Origin: Niebla homalea
Lineage: Eukaryota; Ascomycota; Lecanoromycetes; Lecanorales; Ramalinaceae
Length of the DNA: 64,000 bases
Reading direction: 5' to 3'
Assembly (NCBI GenBank): GCA_019925105.1
Contig: JAHGAU010000038.1
Location: 310,001-374,000, forward strand
The notes under the pieces are model-generated. The model worked only from the letters and a program-made list of their open reading frames with translations, was not told the DNA's origin and ran no database searches. Positions 55,790-64,000 of the stretch are shown in pieces. The stretch's first letter is position 1, and the number at the start of each line of letters is the position of its first letter. Made by a program: the position numbers and the translations under genes.

Positions 55790-56936
55790 GGTGACAGTAA
55801 TATGTATTCAGGGTGTTCAAATTGTGAGAAAGGCGATGACCAGCACAACGGGGATGCAGAGGTTGTGCCTAATTCAATACGATTCCTTCAGTGCTCTTCG
55901 GGAATACGCGCCCAGAGGAGACGCTGCCATCCGATTGCTTAAGCGCCGTCTCGAAATTGTTTGCTTATTATATTTATGTTGTCATCCGCGTCATTAATGT
56001 GCCAAGAGAGCGAAACTTTAGTCGTGACAGTATACGGAATCAGATGTGGATTAGATGTACTCGAACACAGGGGTCGATACAACAGTCGCGGGGCAAGCGC
56101 CCGAGTCTCCAGACTCCAGGTATAGATAGATGCACAGCCCGCACGGAATGTTATTCAGGATGAAACGCGTGGCTCTGCCTTGTGTAAGGCGGAGCAGACT
56201 TGCTGCGACCGTGAAATTGATGAAGGTATATGGCAAAGGAGTGGACCTGGAGAAGACTGATTTCGGAGAGGGATGCAAAAGGAGGAGAAAGACCTTCCGG
56301 ACTCGCTGACTGGTCACTGGTCACGATTAATTTACTCCGATTTTGCTTTTGCTTTTGCCGGACGACGTAGTCGGGGGGGGCAACTGCCAAGACGCCATCC
56401 ACTTGCAGCATCTCCACGTGTCGATCAAGAAAGGGGCTGACCAGTGACTTGTGGAGATGAGATAGTTATTCGTAACTATTACTGATCCCCTTAAATCTGT
56501 GACGCCTTTGCTAACAGGGTATATAATACGGCATGGCCTATAGAGGGATGAGAGTGGTGCTTGGCCATTCGAGCGTGTTCCTCTGCTGTACATGTTCTAT
56601 TAACAGTTTGGTACCATGATGCACGATATGGGGAGTGGGGACTGTTGGTCTGCGCACAATTACCCCCAAGCTAAATCATCCGGGAAGACGTTTTGGATCC
56701 GCCTCCACACGGTTGAACCCGCTGCAGGAACCGGTGCAAGACAAGTGAGTATTTTCAAGTATCGCAAAGAGAATTCCATGACATGCGATTGCATTATCAT
56801 TCGAGGACCCTTGGATCGCCCTTGCATTATCTGATCTTGTCATTCGGACTCTCCCTGCCATGAGCTATACGACATAACCCGACTGTTAATTACATGCGTC
56901 ACGCTTGTCAGGCATCTATTCAAACGTCAAATGCTG
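55790..56936. other. Intergenic, GH76 promoter and SNX41 3' flank
   Basis: ~1.1 kb. An 11-bp inverted pair GTCACTGGTCA / TGACCAGTGAC occurs at ~56312 and ~56437. No gene supported; the small ATG frames around 56616-56834 have no domain. Confidence 0.4.
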
Positions 56937-59026
56937 TTACCGAGCTTCAACCTTGTCTACTTCCTGCCTGGCTTCCTCCCATGTCGCCTTGTTCTTCTTA
57001 GCCCAATCAATATGGCATTTGGCGTACGCAGCCTGGTGCACGCCCATTAGCGAGAAGAGATGTACCGACATTTTGCTAAGGACTTACCATGTATCGCTTC
57101 AAATCGTCCTCCTTTTCTGCCTGGAAGCGCTTCAGATCCTTCAATACACCGGCACTAGCATCCTTTACATCCTGTTCGCATACATTGAGAGCCTGCTCCA
57201 AATGGACCAAGCTTTCCTTGGTCTTCCCAATCTGATCGCGTCGCGTCCGCTCAGGGTCAACGTCCACAATCCCATGTACCGCATGACTAATCCGGCCGAA
57301 GATTTTGTTCGCCACAAATCCGCCTTGGCTTTTACTCCGGCTTCTTGATGGACTTGAAGGGGGAGATTGTGGAGTACCAGACGGCGGCGATGACGGAGTC
57401 TCACCGTGGGGTGGGGAAAAATCCGAGTCGATGGATGACTCTTCCCCTTCAGGCCGCTGTTCTGCCCTCGATTGACCTTTAGGTGTAGAGGCTGATGATT
57501 TGGAGCGCTGCAGGGTACTCGGTGGTCCTGCACTGGCAAGATATTGGTCGATCCGCTGGGCTTCTAGCTCACTTCTCTCAAAGCTTTCCAGCAATTGGCG
57601 CTTGGTCACCAGCTCGTCTTTTGTCATCTCTTCCTGTATCCGCTTCAAAATCCTGTATCTCAACACGTTCCTTACGATTCCCGCGAATTGCGCGCTTTCT
57701 CGCATTGGTTCAGCAAAGGTCGCGCCCAGCGTTGAGGAAAGCTCTTCGGTCGCAATGTATGATGAGTCAACCGCTTGACCTATTTTCTCGATGGCAGCAG
57801 CAACGGTCGGTGATTGCTCAGAGAGCGAGAAACCGTTGTATCTTGCGCCAAGCTCAGCCATATCCGCCGATAGTGCATGAAGATGCGTCAGAGTTCTTCG
57901 GTTCACCCTCTCAATATTCCCCTGCAATAGAACTTCAAGTTCTCGTGTGGCCGATTCAAAATTGTTGAAGTATGGATCAAGCTCGGGCTCTGAAAGTTGT
58001 TGAGATGTGGGTGGGAAACGGCCAAAGACTTGGGGTCCTGGTATGGTGTGGGCAGCTGATGAGGCCATGAACGACTGACTCGCCGGCGATGTCGGAGTGC
58101 CAGTTGAGGAGGCTTTGGAGCCGGATTTTAATTTTGCGGAGGTCGCGGGGACAGGAAGCCACTGATGAGCCGGGGTCGGATTTGAGGTGTCCAAGGGAGG
58201 CGCTTTCATGATGTTCTTTGGGATTGATGCGACAGGATTAGAGTGCAAGACTTCGTTCTGCAGACACGCATTAGCCTCTGGCCAGAATGAGCTTGTGCAA
58301 TCGGTCTGACCCAGCTTGCATTCGGATCGAGGAATCTCCACCACACGCCATCTTCTCGCACTTCCTTCATCCGGCGACATCTGTTCAGGAACACAGCGAG
58401 CATCCTTTTCCTCAAATCAATGATGCTAGTGTCTTCCTTTGCCTTTGTAGGTTTGGCTGCATAGTCGGCCATAGAGTGTTTCTCGGGGATTGGGGGTATT
58501 ATGAGGGTTGGATGTAGATTAACAAGGGTGGATCTTAGGGAGGCGAACTCGGAGTAGCGTCTCCTTACTTCAAGGTCCTTTCTTGAGGTCAGCCTAAGAA
58601 CACTGTTGCAGTTCGGCCTCATACTCCAGTCCTGATTGTGTACGCGATATAGCTTCCTCCACTTTCATTGTTCTTGCCAGCATGTGTGATGACGATTTCA
58701 AGATCCTCATTCTCGCACAAGATCTGTTCTATCCGGCTTTCGTAGATGCTCTTCTTACGGGATGCCTCTTGTTGAGTTGTTGTCTCATCATCGCTGAGAT
58801 TCTTGGGTCTGGAGACGAACTCGGGAGCTGGGGAGGAGCTGCCTGAGGAGGGTGTTGTAGGAGTCTCAAATGCTGGTAGGACGAGTGAGTGAGACCACTC
58901 CATCCAACGGATTTCATCTCCCCTCCTCCTTGACTTACCATGGTCTTCTGCATGTGGAAGGCCGGGTTGTGTGGAGTCACGGCGGTCGAAGGAGCTATAG
59001 GGATTGTTGTCCTCGTCATTCCACAT
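56937..59026 (-). CDS. SNX41: PX-BAR sorting nexin, Snx41/Atg20 type
   Basis: Exons 59026-58939, 58872-58625, 58577-58311, 58257-57088, 57032-56937, 622 aa. It starts MWNDEDNNPYSSFDRRD. The PX domain reads YESRIEQILCENEDLEIVIT, GGSYIAYTIRTGDLEVRRRY, SEFASLRSTLVNLHPTLIIP and PPIPEKHSMADYAAKPTKA; RRYSEF is the PI3P-binding signature. A Ser/Pro linker separates it from a BAR-like helical half (FESATRELEVLLQGNIERVN, then KESLVHLEQALNVCEQDVKD). The last exon gives AAYAKCHIDWAKKNKATWEE. The first intron is 66 nt, frame-neutral, so an unspliced product would be longer by 22 residues. It functions in endosomal recycling and selective autophagy with Snx4. Snx41 versus Atg20 is not separable here. Confidence 0.88.
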
Positions 59027-59600
59027 CTTTCACTACCCTTGTGATGTCACGGAGTACGGTAAATGGGGTTATGCTTCTTCTCTTTGCGCGGCATCAAGGT
59101 GTGCCTGAGAACATCCTGCCAATGTCCGAGGGTCCGCTTGTTCGTCATGCCCGCGGAACGCCTGCCGCTATTGACGCCTCGTTGGCCGGCAGTCAACAAC
59201 CAATGGCAACTAATCGGCGCGCTACCCCACTCGGCACTCGTATAATCCGATGTTAATGAGACGTAAAGGTTAGACCCTGAGCCTTCTGAAAGCTCTCCCT
59301 TTTCTGTCGCTACATGGCTTCCAAACGTCCGTCTCTCAACGGCTCTAGATATCCTGGTGATTCAATAAATGTGATAGGCCTCCCACTAGATTCAAATAAG
59401 GCCGTGTTGACAGTGTAGCTAGACGAGCATATTGGTATATGCAATACAAGAGGTTCGGCTTACTTCCGTGTACAGATCACACATTGCGACAACGGCAGCA
59501 CTGCAAGTCAGACGTTTCGAATGTGACAGTGCTGACCGACTCAATATTGGAATGATCAATGGCTAGGTCAGATGCTGAAGAAAGACAGACATTTGAACTC
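59027..59600. other. Intergenic
   Basis: SNX41 promoter side and 5' flank of the 2EXR-like gene. Nothing specific seen. Confidence 0.4.
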
Positions 59601-60628
59601 TGACTGACAGGTTTACATATCAAAATCAAAGCTCGAGCAGCGTTCTGGGTTACACCACAACCGAGGAAGGGCTACACAGATCATAGGACTAGGGCTGAGC
59701 AAATCAGATCGCACCGTGGGAAGTTTGAGGTCCAGCCGTCTCAGGCAAGGAGCCCGCAAGAGTCATCGCTTCTGCTCAAGTTCCCACCAGAGATTAGACG
59801 AATCATTTTCGAATATGTTTTGACCTTCTACGTGGATGTCTCGCAATCATGTTATTTGGAGCCTGCCTTGCCAGGGGCCGTCGATGGTGGGAGATACGTC
59901 CCTCGACCTGGACAATTCTGTAAGCTTCGATTGGACACGGCACTGATCCGTACTTGCCAAATCATCTACGCAGAAACTCGTCTTATGCCGGTGGCAGTGA
60001 ATACACACCGTCTTTTCTATCCATTGAGTCTAGCCTTGACATTTAACTTACCCTGTGTCGCGACTCAGTACTTTCGCCGCATGACAGCCGAACAAATCAG
60101 TGTTGCGTCAAGGATGCAGATGTCCGTCGGTAGAGGCGGCTTGAATGCAAAAGGCAAAGGATCGTACAAGAGTGATAGCGCATTCGCTGAACTTGGTCTA
60201 CTTCGGGATGAGAATTCTTCTCGTTACTATCCCTCGTCGAGCCACGATGAGAAGTTCGCTCATGGCCCCAGATTCGAAACAATTACCCTTACAATCAGGC
60301 ACAAGGACTGGATAGGCTTTGTATCTAGATTGACAAACCCGCCCTACATGGACCTTGATGTCAAGTTAGGAAATTCTAAGTGGATGAATGTGTTCGCGGG
60401 CCTGAGAGTGCTGAAGATGAGCTTGAGAGTCTAGAAGGCAAGCAGCAATTGATGGAGCCTTTGATTGCGCAACTCAGTAGATACGATTTCGATATTGGCC
60501 AGGGAGAAGTGCTGAGACCAGACGGCAAGGTAACGCACTCGACATGGGCTCACCCGAAGAATCAGCGACGAAGATATCACTTGGCAACATTTACGTGGCA
60601 TGTGGAATCATCTGGAGTTGTACTGTAA
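59601..60628 (+). pseudogene. 2EXR/F-box-like protein gene with a frameshift
   Basis: A plus-strand frame open from ~59605 reads ESSLLLKFPPEIRRIIFEYV, then LRLDTALIRTCQIIYAETRL and NTHRLFYPLSLALTF. This is the N-terminal motif shared by many fungal 2EXR/DUF F-box-like proteins (leaf-like LPxEIR...I, then LLxxCxxIYxEA). It ends early at 60434 (GLRVLKMSLRV-stop), but the shifted frame continues coherently: ELESLEGKQQLMEPLIAQL, then SRYDFDIGQGEVLRPDGKV and YHLATFTWHVESSGVVL-stop at 60628. The switch occurs inside ~10 nt (60418-60430), too short for an intron. A one-base deletion or a sequencing error explains it. No ATG was found for the N-terminus; a 5' exon is probably missing. Confidence 0.55.
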
Positions 60629-61558
60629 CGATTACCCATGGGTATTTACGAATCTAACGTTGGAGATACGCACATCCTGCCCCCATGCTGAACATGTCTG
60701 CTTTGTCGCTATGGATTCTCTCAGGCTCTGAATTCAATATGAAGGATGTGAATATGGATTATTGAATTCCAAGTACTCCGCGAAAGTCTTCATGTATATT
60801 ATCGGTTTCAGTATCGCTGAAGGGTTTTCGATAGGTCCATAGTCCTCCTGAGAAGACCAAGTGATACCCCGGTCCCAGCATTCGATCTATGACGAGTCCC
60901 TCGACGATAACTCTAGAATGCAGGGACTCAAATTTCGCTGTCAAGAAAGATGTAGCTGTCCATCAAATGAAAGGGTAATGCTGAGTTCCAGTATCCTGTT
61001 AGCCATTGCGAGTCTCAACTCTTGTTGCCCGGATAGCTTTTACTAAAGGAAGGGCAGGGATCAATGAGCGATATATATCTTAAAGGAGTTCCTGAAGGTG
61101 GAGACAATGTTGCCGTTAGCTTGGTCCTAAAATTGTCTGTTTCCCAAGATATTGACTTTTGAGCTTTCTAGCTACGAGAAAGCAGCTTAATCATCAACAT
61201 CTCTCTATCGTTTTGATGTGAGTTTTGAAGCCTTGCGATTGTTACTTATGACAAAGCCATGATAGGAAATCAATGTTGTCTTTGAGAGCCAGCAGACCGT
61301 TGTGTTTACACTGGTTGAATTTGAATTTCAGTTGTGATTTAGACCTTCTCCGCGTTCTTTCTATACCATTCTCGACTAGTAGTCTCCAAGTTCCCATTCT
61401 CCAGGAAATGAAGTTCTGGCCTTGGGCAGTCGTGCTCTTTTGATACCGCTATCTAATCTTCAAGCTAGCCTCTTCTGGAAATTCATACATTCCTAAACCT
61501 TGGTTGGCTACTTTCCGTTACTATGCATTTCGATACGTGAAGACAGCCAGCTTTTCTT
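60629..61558. other. Intergenic, NOSIP promoter side
   Basis: No ORF with domain character. Confidence 0.4.
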
Positions 61559-62705
61559 ATGGCTCACAGTACGCTCCAAAATTGCGATCTTCCCTCGCCG
61601 ATCTATCTAATTATGAGATCTAGGCAAACGCAACACCTCCCTGGCGTTCTTCACAGCGCACGAGCGATCCCTTCTTAAAGGCGCATGGGGCTCCCAGTCT
61701 ACACGTCTGACCCGTGATTCATTCCTCCCATTTGGTTCATGCCAACTTTGTCTGCAAATCGCCCGCGATCCGGTTGCATGTACCGCTAATGGCGATATAT
61801 TCTGTCGCGAATGCGCCGTGAACAATCTCCTCAGCCAGCGAAAGGAAATCAAGCGCCTAGAGAAGGAATTTGAGAAGGGGCTACGGGATTTGGAGGACGA
61901 AAACAAAGAACGAGATGAGGAAGAGCGTGCAAGGACCGTGAACGACTTTGAGAGGACCATGATGGGCTTAGAGGGGAAGGGCAGTGTCACGCGAGTCGGA
62001 GGTGGGGAAAAGCTTCAAGAGGCTGCCGAGGGTAGAGGTGTGAAGAGGAAACACGGGATTGATGAGGACGAAATGTTGAAGAACACGGTGGAAGAGCGGG
62101 CAAAGGCGAGAAAAGCCATTGATGATGAGAAAGCTGCCGACCCCAAGCTTCCATCATTCTGGGTCCCGTCTCTCACACCATCGACGAAGAAGGATTTCGC
62201 TGCCGCTGGTCCTCCGAAGCTCAATCCTTTATGCCCGGCCTCCTCACCCTCGAACAAGCACAGCATGTCCCTCAAGTCTCTGATCACCATCAACTTCAAG
62301 CAATCCAGCGACCGACGGGGAGGGACAGAGTCCGCCTCAACAGTTTGTCCAGCTTGTATGAAGGTGTTGAGCAACACCAACAAAGCAGTCATGGCGATAC
62401 CTTGCGGTCATGTACTGTGCAAATCATGCGTCACCAAGCTAATGACTCCCGATACTGGGCCACCCGATCCTCACGCAATCCTGGAAGACAGAACAGAAGT
62501 AGGCATCGTCTCCTGCTACGTGTGCTCATCGGATCTTACGCCTCAGGAGCCATCGCAGGTGGTCAAGGAGGGTAGGAAGAGATCCATGAAAAAAGACAAA
62601 GGTGATGTGAAACCAGGTCTAGTAGAGCTCAAATGTGATGGAACTGGCTTCGCCGGTGGCGGTGAAAACGTGGTTCAGAGACATGGGACCGTCTTTCAGT
62701 GCTGA
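61559..62705 (+). CDS. NOSIP-type RING/U-box ubiquitin ligase
   Basis: CDS join(61559..61568, 61624..62705), 363 aa. The first coding exon has only 10 nt, but splicing it (GTACGC...ATCTAG) restores the family N-terminus MAHSKRNTSLAFFTAHERSL, then KGAWGSQSTRLTRDSF. The N-terminal modified U-box follows: CQLCLQIARDPVACTANGDI, FCRECAVNNLLSQRKEIKRL. A charged coiled coil then leads to the C-terminal RING: CPACMKVLSNTNKAVMAIP, CGHVLCKSCVTKLM ... CYVCSSDL. The end, KCDGTGFAGGGENVV...FQC, is family-typical. Human NOSIP is an E3 ligase associated with the spliceosome; the fungal role is probably nuclear/spliceosomal (inference). Confidence 0.9.
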
Positions 62706-63342
62706 TCATGCCCACAAACGAGTTATGCAAATGAGATTTCGTACTATGTATTTACACCATCTCTTGCTCTCCTTGGCACTTCTCAGCTTCTGATTGTTTC
62801 GCTTCCTTGAAGAACTCCAAAGTATGAGCTTTTGGTGTGAAGCAATAATGAATATCACAGAAGCTCTTGTCAGACGTGGTTGACACCAGGCTAAGCTAAG
62901 ATCGGTTCAAATGACATTCGAGCAATCATAAATTTTGAACCATTCGTCATTTGTTACGCGCTACATTCCAACTCTGAGCATTAGCTGACTCGAATTTTAC
63001 CAAGTACAATACTTGGAAAAGCCACGTCCAACGGTTGATGCCAATTTCTCTCGAGGGCTGGGATCAATTACACTGGGTTAATCCATCTTGGGAATTGTCG
63101 AAGCCTCATCAGAACCTACCTGGATTAAAGCACTATGCAAGTCCTAGAATCTGAGGATACTCCACTGCAACTGGAACAGTGGAAACGGCAGACCCAATCA
63201 CTGAACACGCAGCGCCACCTACCATCACGGCTGATAGGACACCAGAGCCACTGAGTCTGGGCGGCTGCGAGCTAATTGTAGGATCAGTGCTAACAATAAT
63301 TAGTCCCTTGAACTACTTCATGGTGGAGTATAGATAGATCTC
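62706..63342. other. Intergenic
   Basis: No supportable gene. Confidence 0.4.
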
Positions 63343-64000
63343 ATGCAGCTATCAGCAACATGTCGATATGACGGAATCAGCTATGTATTGTGGGCTGAAA
63401 TTGGTGGACCGGAAAGGAAACGTCGAATCCTGCAGCTTACAATATTTAGAATCGAGTGTTCCAATGAGCATGCCCCACTCCACCCCTTCAGTTTGCCACA
63501 GACCCCTGAGGTGAGGAGACTTTCTATCGACTTTGAGAATTATTTCAAGCAGCTGCCCGGTCTCAACACGCTTCACACCGGCGCCAACTCTGTCCTCGAG
63601 AAGATTAGCCAGATGTCAAGCATGTCGATGCGTTTCAAGGTTCCCTCGTGATCAAATTCCGATGAACAAACTTGGCCTGATCTTAGGATTTATTCTGGCT
63701 TCGAGTGCGGCCTGCCCCGCTCAAAGATCATTGCTGAGATCTCATATCGTCTAGATTTTGAGTATGCAGCCTTCAAGGCACGGCAGTCCCTGTTCGAAGT
63801 GAACGAGCCATGACCTTTCATTCTAGTGACCCTTAAGGCTCAATACTCAAGTGTCGATCTCCGGAATACAACCGTATTTCTCGAGGTCTGGCGTCGCGAT
63901 GAGAACAATATTGGCCAGCTTCAAAAAGCAGAGCAAGGGGTATGTCTGAGGCAGTATCATTATAGATGCGAATGAGCTAATGATCATAATTCTAGCAGCT
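63343..64000 (+). CDS. Partial hypothetical gene running off the window
   Basis: ATG at 63343 opens ~100 codons: MQLSATCRYDGISYVLWAEI, then TPEVRRLSIDFENYFKQLPG, LNTLHTGANSVLEKISQM. The last codons before a GTTCCC donor-like site (after SMRFK) look coding, and a later stretch (FEYAAFKARQSLFEVNEP, ~63758-63813) after a CGTCTAG acceptor may be a further exon. The LSIDF...LPGLNTLH pattern recalls leucine-rich parts of F-box-type proteins. Weak evidence, no named family. Confidence 0.28.

Overview
The window is nuclear DNA of a filamentous ascomycete (Pezizomycotina; Dothideomycetes would fit, but this is an inference). Genes are interrupted by short introns (mostly 44-80 nt) with GT(R)AGT-like donors and YAG acceptors. 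Genes lie on both strands with gaps of a few hundred bases. Several protein families are diagnostic of fungi: Tlg2, Bur6, Rtt103, Mdl1, Ubp12, Snx41/Atg20, GH76 and Trm732. Gene models were assembled by hand from open frames plus splice signals. For most of them the exon lengths sum to an exact multiple of three, which supports the junctions.

Layout. 1-3.5 kb: AT-rich, probably RIP-damaged DNA with decayed copies of a repeat and two imperfect inverted repeats, without convincing genes. 3.5-14 kb: accessory-looking region. It holds a multi-pass membrane protein, a patatin-like phospholipase with a C-terminal zinc finger, two paralogous small two-exon genes (8.5 and 11.8 kb), a decayed gene fragment between them, and two small single-pass membrane proteins. 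14-30.4 kb: housekeeping block with TRM732/THADA (tRNA methylation partner), TIM23, an AT-hook protein, BUR6/NC2-alpha, clathrin light chain, RTT103-like CID protein and the mitochondrial ABC transporter MDL1. 30.4-32.1 kb: poorly resolved hypothetical genes. 32.5-40.1 kb: syntaxin TLG2, calmodulin, equilibrative nucleoside transporter, a YCII-domain protein and an annexin with a P/Q/G/Y-rich head. 41.4-48 kb: a small ORF, an unusual four-finger C2HC protein, a long gap with a tRNA-like Pol III promoter, and a conserved fungal phospho-protein of unknown function. 48.6-59 kb: UBP12 deubiquitinase, a GPI-anchored GH76 enzyme and the PX-BAR sorting nexin SNX41/ATG20. 59.5-64 kb: a frameshifted 2EXR/F-box-like gene, a NOSIP-type RING protein and a partial unknown ORF at the right edge.

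The housekeeping genes do not form one pathway. There is a trafficking theme (CLC1, TLG2, SNX41, annexin), a mitochondrial theme (TIM23, MDL1, YCII protein) and a transcription/ubiquitin theme (BUR6, RTT103, UBP12, NOSIP). The most interesting material is in the left 14 kb: the decayed repeat, the patatin-zinc finger protein with its membrane neighbour, the duplicated orphan genes, and a 56-codon membrane-protein gene that standard length cut-offs would miss.
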